DNA from: Ophiobolus disseminans
Lineage: Eukaryota > Ascomycota > Dothideomycetes > Pleosporales > Phaeosphaeriaceae
Direction of reading: 5' to 3'
Length of the DNA: 64,000 nt
NCBI GenBank assembly: GCA_010093685.1
Contig: MU006224.1
Location: 1,022,476 to 1,086,475 of the forward strand
Position numbers and translations under genes: made by a program. The notes beneath the pieces are model-generated. The model was given only the letters and a program-made list of their open reading frames with translations. It did no database searches and was not told where the DNA came from. Positions within the stretch are counted from its first letter, which is position 1; every line of letters begins with the position of its first letter. Shown here one piece after another: positions 20,923 through 32,103 of this stretch.

Positions 20923-22785
20923 ATGGTACGGCTACTCGAGCTAGCGCACAGTAAGCCAATACTCGCTCTATCTGCGCTAGCAACACACTTCATCCTTCAC
21001 AATGACGAATGGGACAATACGTTTCATGTCTTTCTTGGTATCTGGACGGTCGTGTTCACTGGCTTCGGTGTAGCCGAGTATGCATTTGGATCTCAGGCAA
21101 ACACCATCGGAGCTGCCGTAAGGGCATCGACTTCCGCAGCGGCCGTATATCTCGGCGTCTTGATAACAAGTATCCTCCTGCATCGAGGTTTCTTCCATCG
21201 TCTGCGAAAGGTCAGTAAGACGTCGTCCACTACCAAAGCTAAAGGTATTGACCCTTTCAGATACCTGGACCACTTCCCGCGCGCTTCACAAAGTTCTATA
21301 ACGTATTTGCAGGCGTTCTCCCAAGCTTTCAGTATTACAAGAAATCCGAGGAGTGGTATAAGCAGTACAAGACAGATGTCATCCGAACTGGCCCACGCGA
21401 AGTTACCGTATACTGCGCAGACGCTATTCCACTAATTCACGGACCCATGTCAAGATGTAGGAAAGGGCCTTGGTACGCGGGATCGGCACATATAGGCGGC
21501 GCATCAACACACACTACACGCGATAAAGAAGAGCATAAACGCAGGCGCAAGACTTGGGATCATGCACTGAACGTCAAGTCGCTCCGTGACTACGAACCGC
21601 GCCTCAATAGACATGCACTTGCGCTGATGTCGCAACTCAAGGAGGAGGCAAAGCAACCGTCCGTACGCCTCACCAACTGGGTCAATTTCTACAGCTTCGA
21701 TGTCATGGGGGATATTGGGTTCAGTCGCAGTTTTGGAATGGTTGAGAGGGGCGAGGAAGATGAGATGATCAAGCTTTTGCATAAGAGCATGGAGCCCCTT
21801 AGTATCTTCGGTCACGTAAATTGGGGACTCAACTTGGCTACACGTACTACTGCCGGCGCAAAGCCATTAATGGACCACATCAACTGGACGGCCAATGTCC
21901 TCAAGGAGAGGTCGAAGGCAAGCTTCTCCCACGATGAAGTGGCGGCTGCGCTAACGATTCGCAGATTACCCCGAAGGAAAAAGATATCTTCACATGGCTT
22001 CTCGATCCAACCACGTCAGAGGTATCACCTGAACTGAATGCTGACTCGCGTTTACTCGTGGTTGCTGGAAGGTATGTCTTCTGCTGTCTCAACAGTTCCG
22101 AGCCTGATTGAATGTATACTGACTACTGCGAACAGCGACACCACCGCCGCAACGCTGGCCTGGATTTCCTATGAACTATGCAAGAATCTCAAGACTCAAG
22201 CCAAGCTCCGCAAGGAAATTGACGCTATTGCGCCTTCCAAGTCCCATCTCGAGGTAGAAGATGTCGCGAATTGCGCGTTCCTCGATGGTGTCATCAACGA
22301 AGCTATGCGTCTCCATCCAGCTGTAAGCCTCCTGCGCACGTCCACCTTAATTTTCAGCTACCAACATCACATAGGTACCTTCAGGTGTCCAACGCGAAAC
22401 CCCGCCCGAGGGTATTGCCCTGCCCAATGGCACCTATATCCCCGGCCGAATCATCGTCTGGATGCCTATATACTGCCTTCAGCGCGACCCGCGCTACTTC
22501 GCCGAGCCGCTTACCTTCATGCCCGAGCGTTGGACCGACGAAAAGCCTTCCGCTGTCATCGACAAGCGCGCTTTCATGCCGTTTAGCACAGGCATATACA
22601 ATTGCGTCGGTCAGAAACTGGCTATGATGGAACTGCGCAGTGTGACTGCTAATTTGATTCGCAACTTTGAGATCACCTTTGCGGACGGCGAGGACGGGAC
22701 TGAGATTTTGGAGAAGAGTAGGGATTGTTTTACGACGAATGTAGGGAAGTTGGATGTTAAGATGAAGCCTAGGTATAAGGCATAG
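20923..22785 (+). CDS. Cytochrome P450 monooxygenase
   Basis: Five exons (20923-21210, 21261-21917, 21965-22071, 22136-22322, 22375-22785) encode about 549 residues. The N-terminus has about three hydrophobic segments before the proline hinge KIPGPLPARF (from residue 96), more than the usual single anchor. Catalytic landmarks are present: I-helix AGSDTT at about 349-354, ExxR (EAMR) at 406-409, FMPERW, and the haem loop FSTGIYNCVG with axial Cys about 490. The overall look is that of fungal P450s similar to tryprostatin-type hydroxylases, but the substrate is unknown. The second intron (21918-21964) must be GC-AG, because only that join keeps the frame (ERSK then ITPKEKDIFTW). No biosynthetic core enzyme is nearby. 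The gene looks intact; the start codon is the least certain point. Confidence 0.9.
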
Positions 22786-23058
22786 GGTCAGAGGGAGTTT
22801 GAGGAACAGCGGTAGGTGCTCTCACGTAGTTCATTTTTACATGGACTGATGTCATCACCTCACATCAACAATCATCATTTCGCAATGCATTTCTGTTTCT
22901 CATCTGCCCCATTTGTCGTGCTTTTCTTCCCATATTGTACGTGGGTTCTCAGTATTCCTCTGAGTCCATTTCCGTCCAGGCATCATCCACATACTCCATG
23001 CCGCAATATTATACCCCTGAACCCTCCATGAAACCAGCTTGCCTCCCTCCAGCTCCCC

Positions 23059-23391
23059 TCATCGCAATATAATCATACCCTTCAGAATATCCGCGTATTT
23101 CGCAGCCTCCGTTCCCAGGTTGTTCTCGATTTTCTGGCACAGCGCACGACCAGCTGCAATTTGTGCCGACGGCGACATCTCCACAGCACTGTTGAGCGCC
23201 GCGACAATGAAGCAAGTCATCGAGGCGGGATCCAAGTCCGGGTGGACGTCATCCATTGCGAGGCAGCCAAGGTCTCCAGGGTCGGTCATCTGGCTGAGAG
23301 ATAGAGGCGTGCCGTTGGTAGCCCAGAGGTCGAGGAACTCGATGAAGCCTTCGAGGCCGTCGTTGGTTCTAGGGGTGTTGTAATTGGCCAT
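23059..23391 (-). CDS. Small conserved-looking hypothetical protein
   Basis: A 110-codon frame begins at a true ATG and has no intron. It reads as a compact soluble protein: acidic with a few cysteines (GCLAMDDVHPDL, MTCFIVAALNSAVEM) and a helical C-terminal half (AGRALCQKIENNLGTEAAKY). There is no signal peptide or transmembrane segment, and no family is recognised. The amino-acid composition is natural and the frame stands alone in otherwise stop-rich DNA, which supports it as a gene. It is convergent with the P450, their stop codons being about 270 bases apart. Confidence 0.6.
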   Translation of the reverse strand: MANYNTPRTNDGLEGFIEFLDLWATNGTPLSLSQMTDPGDLGCLAMDDVHPDLDPASMTCFIVAALNSAVEMSPSAQIAAGRALCQKIENNLGTEAAKYADILKGMIILR

Positions 23392-23969
23392 TGTGAAAGC
23401 AGGTAGTCGAGGGTTGAATTGTATGAGGTAGGTGAGGGGTGAGTTGAGAAATTGGGGTTAGGTGAGTCACGAGCGATTGTTTGTGTCTCTTGTACTAATA
23501 AGATCAAGCTTGCAGGTGCTTGTTTGGTCATGACGTCGCCAGCAAAAATAAAAAGAAGAATGAGCCATTCACTCTAAAAAGTATGAGAGGGCAAAAAGAA
23601 ACACGTAATATGTCTTCCTGGGCGTCTTCCTTTCTGGCAATAGTATGAGTATGCAAATTACTCTGCAGAAAGGCTTCAGCAAGATCGATCTGCGAGCATG
23701 ATGCTGACGAAAAGGTGAACAGCGACTACCTAGCTAGTCTCACGACGGTGCAGCGATACAGGATTCTCGTTGAGCTTATTCCTCTCCAGGCGGCTACATG
23801 GACTCCATAAACTGCCTTTTGAACGCTATCACATTTTTGTATTGTCCACTTCTCCAAGTAATTACGTTTCGTTGTATCGTACAATCCATTAAATCTCATG
23901 GTTGCGTCCGTTGAGAGTTCATCTCTTCATGACCACCGCGTCTTCCGCTATTTCCATTATACCCCGGAT
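23392..23969. other. Intergenic, no supported gene
   Basis: AT-richer spacer upstream of the small gene at 23059-23391 and downstream of the Myb-like gene; both are on the minus strand. No long frame, repeat or RNA motif is seen. Confidence 0.5.
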
Positions 23970-24599
23970 TTACATCCAGCTATACTTCTTCTTCCCCATT
24001 GCCTTCTCCAGCCCCGTCTTCGGAGTCTCTTTGCTGCCCACCATACCCAGCATCTTGAGATACAGCGGACTGGATCCCATGACGAGTTCGACTCTCCTAG
24101 CCCGCATGTCGTCCTTGGATTTGTTCTTGAACTTAAGCAGCTTGCTAATCTCCTCGTCGCTATGACCCTGTAGGTATAGCCCTAGTATCTTTTCATCTTC
24201 AACCGTAGTCCATACGACTTCTTCTTTCCTGCGCCACATGGCAATCACGTCTTTGGGAACTTGGTGTCGGCGCAAGAGGGTGGCCCATCGGTCTTGTACG
24301 GCGTGCGTCGGTATAGATATCTCCTCGCTTATAATTTTCATATCCAGGCCGCGTCGACGGCCGTCGATTAGGCGGTGATCAAGGAGTTCGGTCCATTCGA
24401 CGAGTGCGCCTTCTCGAGCGCGCGTCATAATGTAGTAATGCCCTTGACAGGCGGAGACACTGCGCTTCATGCTGGATGAGACTTCGGCCCAGGGCTTCTT
24501 GTCGTGGTCACGCAGTCGCAAGACTTGGTGTTCTTGGGCGGTGGTCCACCCGCGAGTGGGCGGCTCGGGGGATGGGGACGATGATTGGGAGACATACAT
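23970..24599 (-). CDS. Myb/SANT-like DNA-binding protein
   Basis: A single 209-codon frame starts at a true ATG. Two Myb/SANT-like segments are visible. The first, at about residues 16-60, has W and helix positions in GWTTAQEHQVLRLRDHDKK and PWAEVSSSMKRSVSACQGHY. The second, at about 128-172, has VWTTVEDEKILGLYLQGHSD and EEISKLLKFKNKSKDDMRAR. Between them lies another tryptophan-bearing stretch (QDRWATLLRRHQVPK). This arrangement is common in small fungal Myb-like proteins that probably bind DNA in the nucleus. The C-terminus is basic (GLEKAMGKKKYSWM). The target is unknown. The frame is well supported; the exact number of Myb repeats is not. Confidence 0.8.
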   Translation of the reverse strand: MYVSQSSSPSPEPPTRGWTTAQEHQVLRLRDHDKKPWAEVSSSMKRSVSACQGHYYIMTRAREGALVEWTELLDHRLIDGRRRGLDMKIISEEISIPTHAVQDRWATLLRRHQVPKDVIAMWRRKEEVVWTTVEDEKILGLYLQGHSDEEISKLLKFKNKSKDDMRARRVELVMGSSPLYLKMLGMVGSKETPKTGLEKAMGKKKYSWM

Positions 24600-26087
24600 G
24601 GTTGGTGCGAAGCGGCGCTGTAGATGGTAGAGTCGCTATTAGTCCAGGAGTTGAGAGTGATAGGTGGGTATGGTACCAAGAACTAGGAGAGAACGAAAAG
24701 TAGGTACTCTTGTAGGGCAGAGACAAGCTTGCCGAGGTGAAAGTGAGTCAAAAATGTGAAATAAATGATGCGATGAGAGGTGTGGTGAGCATTTCCATCT
24801 GCTGCTCATTTAGTACGTATCCGATCTCAGTTGAGATGAAGTAGTTGCACAATATCAAAACCTTAAGTGGTTACTCTATATGGGTACAATGCCTAGTCGA
24901 GCGATTCACTGCTTCTGTTCTAAGGTGTTGTTCTCCTAGACCATGTATATAATGCTTTTGTCTCGCAAAGGGAGAAGAGTCGAACAAATGACGGTATCTC
25001 AATTGTGTGTAAGAGACCTGGCTATCGTCCAATCCTTTATTCTAGAATCATCAATAAATTATCAACAACAAGTCCTCACTTCGATGCAATGGCTAGAAGG
25101 CTCTCCATGCTCTCAGATTCTCAGACTCCTCATGACTGTGTTGAATGTCTCATCTGCTTTGATATGCTCGCTGGTATCTTCCAAGGTTGTATATTCGAAC
25201 AGGAAAGGTAATGGGTGAGACGACAGACAATGCACAAATCGGCATCCATGACATGAAATGCATCCAACCAGAAGGCAATAGTACCGGTTTCTGCACGATG
25301 TATACCTGAATATGTTCTGGCTGTAGTATCAGACATACGAATAACCGCGTACTACGTACTAAAAGCCTCCAGCCACTGCGTGAAGTCCACTTAGTCCTCG
25401 ACTACCACTGCGGTACGCAATAGTCAGGATTTGCTCATCTGAAGTAAAACCAGCACTTAAGTCCACCTAAACACATCACATAATGAACGATATCACCCCG
25501 TCATTTCATGCGCTACTTACTGACGACGAGCCGGTCCTGTGCCTTGTACCAACCCACACCGCAAATCTCCGAGCATCTCGCCGCAATATACACGACACAA
25601 CCCCAATGCGTGACCCTCGTTCATCGCATTGCCAATTCAGGAACCTGTCATTTCTAGATCTGAGTAGTAATATCGGCATCACGCATGGAAGTTGACGACA
25701 TACCCGCACCGTACCGTACCGGCCCGTCACCAAATCTCCAGAATCCGGTGGTTTGGGATCAATGCAACGTCAACCACATCACGAAAACGACGCTGTCCAT
25801 GCACCAAGAACATTGTGCATCTTCACCACGCAAAGATAGAATCGATGTATGATGCGAAGGACAGATCAATTACAACACAAACTAGAACCACGAACCAAAC
25901 GCCTTGCACAATGCTTGCACGCAAGAAAAGAAAACCTTGATATCAAGACCCTCAAATTTTACGATACTGAAGAAACAAGAATTTTGTTCATGCCAATGTA
26001 CATTTGGAGGAAAAAAAGATAGGTATTATATAAATCACACACATGCTCATGCACAAACTAGTCCACGCTCTATACACACATCCACAA
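24600..26087. other. Intergenic, no supported gene
   Basis: About 1.5 kb between the start of the Myb-like gene and the end of the tyrosinase gene. Frames are under 95 codons and have no motif. It must hold the Myb-like promoter and the tyrosinase 3' untranslated region. Confidence 0.5.
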
Positions 26088-28452
26088 CTACATGACCTCG
26101 TGTCCAGCGGCCTTACCATCAGGATAGACGTACTTGATCGTCTGGCGCACGTTGCAGTAGCCCTGCTCGTGCCATGGCAGAGTTGGGTAAGGAAAGACGC
26201 CGTTGTTGGGGTAGCTCTGGCCGGGCTTGCCGCTGCCGCCGTTGGAGGGGTACTGTGGGTTACCGCCGTTGTTGGAGTATCCGCTGTTGCCGCCGTTGGA
26301 AGAGCCACCGTTAGTGCTCTCGCCGTAGGAGGCATCGGCCGAGGGGAAGTCGATTGGGGTGGGCGTGTAGGTGAATGGCTTTCCGGCAGGGAGCTTCTCG
26401 GTCGCCTTCTCGAGGACGGTGTACGGTGCCGATAGATCGGGGAGGTCGTACTCGGACTCTGCGGGCTTGACCTTGTTGCACTTTACTGCGACGTGGAAGT
26501 TGGGGATCGTGGTGGGGTCGATCTCGCCGTTGACGCCGATAACCTTGTAGTACATGTTCTTCTGGAGGTAGGGCTCGACATGTTCAGGCTTGAGAGACTC
26601 AAGCTCGCCGTAGTACTCCTTACCCTGGAGGCAAGTGGTCAGGGGAAGAGCGCCACGGGTGATGATAGGGTAAGATGCGTTGCCGCCTCCAGCCTTCATA
26701 CCACCGAGAATACCATATGCACCGACGTAGTTGGGATCACGGGTGAAATCCTTGCTTGGGTCATAGTCCTCGAGAACCTCGCCGGTGATGTTATGCTTGG
26801 CGGGGGCGGTGGGGCCGGGAGTGTAAGCAGAAGTGGTGGAGTTTCCGTAAGGAGCAGTGGAGTTGGAGGTCGAGTTACCGCCGTTGCCAATGAAGCAGTG
26901 AACAGTGTAAGAACCGGCCATGGCGAACTTATCGGCAGTGATATCGAGGACATGGTGGTAGTCACCCTCCTTTACGGGGCGCCCGAGGTACTGGCCAGTC
27001 TTCTCATCGACGGGCTCGCCACGCTTGTTCAGAGTGCGGACACCAGCGCCGTAGAGACGGGTGACGGCCTGGGCAACCTGACCGTAGGAACGGTCGCTAG
27101 TCTCGGGGTAGAAGTAACCGAAAACGCGGGTCTCCCTGACATCGCCGGACGTGAAGTACTCGCCGTAGGTACCCTTGGTGAAGGGCTTAAGAGGAGTACC
27201 ACCGTTCTTGGATTCACCCTCGTTCCACTGGGCCATGGGACGGTTGATGTTGCCGTTGGCGACCCAGGTATCGGGAACGATGTACTGGTACATGGTCATG
27301 AGGCGGTCAATGTTGGTGTGGTGGAGCCAGAAGATGGGGTCGAACGATGAGACATCAAGGAAGTACATGTGGCCACCGGTTTCACCACCAGCCGTGTTAT
27401 GAATAGCGTCGTGAACGGACTCGAAGCTGTCGACACCGCTGCCGCTGAGATCGGTTCGGACACCAATCTGCGAAGTAGTGGCAAATCCCCAAGATTGCTT
27501 GCTAGCGAAGAGAGCAAAGACACGGTCGCGGAGAGAGACGCGGATGCTGTCGAAACGGCCGTTCATCTCGTTGTTGTTGGAGCGGGTGGGGTTGGCGACC
27601 GGACGGCGCAGAGTGAAGGGGTTGTTGTTCCATGGTCCACCTCCCATCTCGTTGGGGAGCGAATTGCCCCAGCTGTACGAGTAAAGAGGGTTGGCAATGG
27701 TCTGCTGGCCGTTTGGCTTGGTGACGGAGACCTGCTGGTCACGGATCAGGGTAGGAACGGTGGGACCGTTGCCTGGGTCCTGGGCCCAATCCCAGTAGGG
27801 CATGCGGAGGGTGGCCGCAGCATTCCTCCATCGCTGGCGCTGATCTGCTGGGAAGTCGTTGATGACCTCAGTTACGGCGAGGTACCAGGCTTGCTATGAA
27901 CTTGTCAACATTTCTCCCACAAAAGCATTCTCGTGTTAAGCTTACCTCAAAGATGGCAAGATACGGCCTGTGCCAGGATCCGAAAAGGGTCTGGGCGTGC
28001 GGGCAGAAACCAGCCTGGTTGACAAGAGGTGTGGGGAAGTTGTTCCATGATTGGAAAGGACGTCCATGGATACCCGAGATCTGGTAATAACTCAATTTGT
28101 CATCCTTGCCCTTGTTCATGAACCTCTCCATGCCAAGGATGTACAAGTTCCACTGGTCGCCATTGTTCCTCAATTGACGGATCTCAAGACGAGGATACGA
28201 CTGCCTGCCATTGCTGTCGCAGTCACCCCACCAGTTGGTGCCTGTGCTGCAGACACCGCTAATGGCGAGGAATGGGCCAATGTCGCGCTTTGCAAACTCG
28301 TGTGTAGCGGTATCAATCTGAGCCTTGACTAGGTCGTCCGCGCTCCGGTGGGAGTGGGCATGACCATGTTGTGAAGCAACAGTCAATTGGAGAAGGGCGA
28401 AGAGGCCGAAGAGCATGGTGACCATGCTCTGGGGCTTGCTGAAGTTGGCCAT
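26088..28452 (-). CDS. Secreted tyrosinase (type-3 copper oxidase)
   Basis: Two exons (28452-27946, 27893-26088) with a 52-nt intron encode about 770 residues. Residues 1-27 are a signal peptide. The CuA site has H129 in IHGRPFQSW, H152 in FCPHAQ (its Cys150 is placed for the Cys-His thioether seen in fungal tyrosinases) and H161 in SWHRPYLAIFE. The CuB site has H330 and H334 (SVHDAIHNTAGGETGGH) and H361 in FDPIFWLHHTNIDRL. Such enzymes oxidise monophenols and diphenols to quinones, often for melanin. A long C-terminal extension follows, with a Gly/Asn/Ser-rich linker (about 700-740) and a final part containing YCNVRQTIKYVYPDG. In many fungal tyrosinases the C-terminus is cleaved to activate the enzyme; that is inference here. 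All copper ligands are present. Confidence 0.95.
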
Positions 28453-30620
28453 GATGTGTGTAAATATAATCGACCTGGATGGATAACGAGTGGACGAGCT
28501 GGAGACAAAGAAGCGACTCGAAGCTCTAATTAATAATAGGGAACGTTGCTATGCAAACGAGCGTAAATGACCTTGGAGATTTCCCAAAGGCCTACAAAGA
28601 AGTGTCCCGAAAAGAAACCTCGATGTCAAAGACTACGAGGAGACAAAGGTTGGCGGTGCAAGCAGGGGCGGGCAGTCAATGGGTCATATAACGAGACGGT
28701 CTATCCTTAGCCATGCTGGACTGGGATAAGACGGATCCACGCTTGCCTATTGGGACACGAGGCGGTGGGTTCGAGCGTGAGAGGCGCATCGTATTCGTGG
28801 CTCGGTCGGCTGCGGCGGTGGGTGATTGGGTGGAGTCTGGCCCCTGGCGCTCCCGAAACGAACAGACACCAGCGATCCGCGAGCCATTTCCCCTGACTTG
28901 ACCGCTTTCGAGCGTGGCCTTGAGTGCTGGGGCCGCTGCACGCTGGTAATTAGAGCCGACAGCCGCTCGCCGAGATCTTTGTCTTACACCAATGGGCGCG
29001 CTTTGGTGCTTGAGATAGAGTGACAAAGTTCGCTCATCTTCTGTGCAACCTGTTCGTCTGAAGTTGTGCTGGACAGGAACACCGAACCTGATCAACGGTC
29101 GGCCAGCAGAACGAGCTTTTCCTCTGCGGAGACTTTCGCATGGCCGGTGGCATCTGGAGCGGCTAGCTCACAGCCATTGCGCCCCAGCACGAACCAGGTG
29201 AAGAAGCAGATGCAGCCAGAGACGGCCGGCGCTGCCAGCTCGCGTACCTTTGATTGCGCTCACAAAAGTGCCCTTTGCGTCCCGTCAATGCGAGGACACC
29301 AGTCAGCGACAATAAAGCGACCGTAGCATTGCTGCAGCAGTGCGAGTGTACATCGTTATCTTGCGTTGTCGACGTAAGGAAGTAGATAGACACAGCCGGG
29401 GGGTCGTCACGGGAATCGCTTTGCTCGGCCCCTCGCTTGCTGACAGCGCCTCATGCAGGAACAGCGTCTACCGTTTCACCATGCTCACAGCAGCCAAGAC
29501 TGTTTCTAGCCCCATCGTGCCGTTGTTTCAACTCTCCTTTTCGACGTATGTCCGCGATGCTTGACATGATATCAAGCTTTCAGTACCTGGTGGAGTCGCT
29601 CCATCCACATCCTTCCAACAACAGGCGGGGCAAACTTCAACGGCGCGAAGTGGCCATGTCTCCAAATCTGGCAGTCAGCAATTGAAGCTGCTTTTCAACA
29701 GTATCGAGCATAAGGTTTGCATGCCAAGGACCGGTGAATAAGGCAATACCTTGGAGACTCAGCCTCACATGCACTCATCACAGTCGAAACTCAAAAGACC
29801 GCCCGGAGTAAGAAAAACGGCAGAGCGACTCGTATGTCTAAGATTTCGTTAGTCAGACGCCGTATTCTTGCGTCGTTGTGCCCCTTCATAGAATGTCATT
29901 GGGCAAGGCATTTCAATGCATGCGCCAACCAGCGCTTGCCCTCCGCAGTCATACGGCTGTCATTCGCATGTCAGCTGAGCCCGCCATTCACAAAGGACAT
30001 CCCTCATTATTGCCTCCTTCGAGTTGCGCATGCGCTCTCCAACGCGCTCGTACCACCATTAGCGGCGCGCCAAAAATATCCCCGACTGCACATGCGTTGT
30101 GCCATACGATCACGAACGTCGCTGGATCAAACGTCACGCCACACGGAACAACTATCGACGGATGCTTGTGTTGGCGGAAACTAACCCTACGACCAATACC
30201 TGTGCGCTTGAAGGGTGAATAACATCTGAAGACGTCAGCTCTGAAGCTCGACGTCTGAAAATACCTTCAGCTGCGAAGAGTATATCTCAGTCGAAGATGC
30301 CTTCGGTTACGAAGCATGAATAACGTTTGAAGATTGACTTTCAGCGCTTTACAGGTCCCCTGCTTCACACTAACCTCTTTCCAAGCTTCGATTCCGGGGA
30401 ATCAGAGGATGCATCTAACTGCCCGAGTCCAGCTAACCTACTTGTCAAATTACAGGTCAAATCAAAGCAGAAATAAGCTGCACATCAGCAAAGAAGCGCG
30501 CCTCCTAAAAGAAGTTGGAAAGTCAGACCTGCAGAGCACGAAACAAAAACACGTCAGGAAAGATAGTCGTACGGTATCGATACAGCAATCTATTACCATC
30601 CGAAAGGGAAAAAAACACAC
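28453..30620. other. Long intergenic region upstream of tyrosinase
   Basis: No convincing gene is seen. Short frames at 28676-29095 and 29834-30222 lack motifs. Nearest the tyrosinase start, TA-rich sequence (around 28527-28540, TTAATTAATAATA) may belong to its promoter. An imperfect direct repeat pair lies at 30210-30344. Confidence 0.45.
30210..30344. repeat. Imperfect direct repeats in GAAG/CTTC-rich block
   Basis: Copy one (30210-30239) and copy two (30311-30344) share GAAG-N2-TGAATAAC-N3-TGAAGA and end in CAGC. The 70 bases between them are full of CTGAAG, CTTCAG and CGAAG words, including a GACGTC palindrome. This could be a transposon end remnant or a cluster of regulatory sites. Confidence 0.5.
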
Positions 30621-31436
30621 TCAAAGCTCCACCAAAACCCTCCATACATCCCACCCTCCCCAAATCACCAACCCCATAAGCCCAAGCACCTTCCATTTCG
30701 AAACCTCCCGTCCCACACCCCCATCCCCAAGCCTACCAATCTCCCCCAAAAGCATATCCTCCCCCTCTGCCCTTGCGTCCCGCTCCCTCCCCACCATCTC
30801 CCGCGCCTTGTTCCGCTCTATCTTCATCAGTGTATGACTCTGCGCCAACTCCTGATTCAAGTCTTTGTAAATCTGAATCTTGCTCTCCGCTTTACCGACT
30901 TCTTCACCCAGGCCTTCACATTTCCGCGCGAGGGCTTCGATCTGCTCGTCTAAGCGCGAGATCTCGACGCCGAGGAGAGTGTTCTGCTCCTCCAGTTGCT
31001 GCACATCATCCGTAAGAAGGGTGTTCTGCTGTACTAATTGCGCGATGCTGCGGTGCGGGATGTGTTGAGCGAGTGAGGGCACGTTGTCTAGATTGTCGTC
31101 CAAGTTTTGCAGGAATTGGAATGTGTCTTGCACGCCGTGGAGGAGATGCGTAGCAACATTTCGCACATCGCGTAACTGCGTCGCGAGGTGCGTGCAGTTT
31201 GAGCACGGTGGTGGTGGTGAGGGTGTGTGGGTGCGAGGTGGGCAGCGGGATAGGGGGTATAGGCCTTCAGCGTCTACGGGGGCAGGGTCGTTGATTTCGT
31301 TCTCGTTTTTGTCTTCGTTTTCTTGCTCCACGAGAGTGTCGCCTTCAAGGTCGAGGTCATCTTCTTCTTGAGGAAAAGGTACTGTGGTGTAGGTTTCGAA
31401 GATCATTGTGTTGTGTGTGGGGATGTTTGATGACAT
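30621..31436 (-). CDS. Coiled-coil, tail-anchored hypothetical protein
   Basis: An intronless 271-codon gene starts at a true ATG. Residues 22-50 are strongly acidic. A CSNC pair lies in a proline-rich segment (PPPPCSNCTHLATQL, about 74-88). A long coiled coil runs from about 100 to 235 with heptad-like stretches such as LEEQNTLLGVEISRLDEQIE. The final 20 residues form a hydrophobic helix (VLGLMGLVIWGGWDVWRVLV) ending almost at the C-terminus, as in tail-anchored proteins of the ER, mitochondria or Golgi. No family is recognised. The layout resembles tethers and golgin-like proteins, but that is only an analogy. Confidence 0.7.
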   Translation of the reverse strand: MSSNIPTHNTMIFETYTTVPFPQEEDDLDLEGDTLVEQENEDKNENEINDPAPVDAEGLYPLSRCPPRTHTPSPPPPCSNCTHLATQLRDVRNVATHLLHGVQDTFQFLQNLDDNLDNVPSLAQHIPHRSIAQLVQQNTLLTDDVQQLEEQNTLLGVEISRLDEQIEALARKCEGLGEEVGKAESKIQIYKDLNQELAQSHTLMKIERNKAREMVGRERDARAEGEDMLLGEIGRLGDGGVGREVSKWKVLGLMGLVIWGGWDVWRVLVEL

Positions 31437-32103
31437 CTTGAAGTCTTGGGATGAGTTGAGGTTTGTGGAAATGGTCGACTAGGGAAGGTTTTCTTTCTTT
31501 ATGGATGGGAGGGAGGTGATGCGGGGAACTGGGTGATTCTTGGGTACGTGAGGGAGATCAGGTATATTGAGACCATGGTTGTGCTTCACCCCTCTTCCAG
31601 ATTTGTGGTAGGATCGCATTTCACTGTATGTGTAAAATTGCTTGGTCTCTTTAGACATTTGTGCAGACGACATTTCAGGCTTAATTTTCATGATGCTACT
31701 ACGTTGTTCAACTACAGTAAGTAGTCTTAATTCACCTTTCATCTTCAAGCTAAACGAGACCGAGAATCCAGTACGCGAAGACTCTCAAGTTATAGTGTCT
31801 CGAAAACCATGGTAGGAAATAGTATCATCCATCAAATACACAAATCATTGTGCGGAGACAATATACAACATGGACGCGAAGACTTTAGCCCACACCATCA
31901 TAAGCTATTCATTATCAACCCGTGAAAGACACACAGATACTGGGCCAGCCACAGAACCATCATAAACACATGCCATGCCTACACACATCAAAACAACCGC
32001 TCAAAAACTGGGTATATGACCTCCTAAAACATCTCGCCCTCTAGCAGAATCTCAAAAAACGTCCAATGTCCACCTTACATGTATCCGCCCTTCATCATGC
32101 GCA
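31437..32103. other. Intergenic, no supported gene
   Basis: AT-rich spacer between the coiled-coil gene (start side) and the BCK1-type gene (end side). A minus-strand frame at 31479-31748 has no motif and is probably chance. Confidence 0.5.

Noticed and set aside
26493..27350. 285-codon plus-strand frame
   Set aside because: It lies wholly antisense to the tyrosinase second exon, has a repetitive Val/Gly composition caused by the opposite strand, and has no motif.
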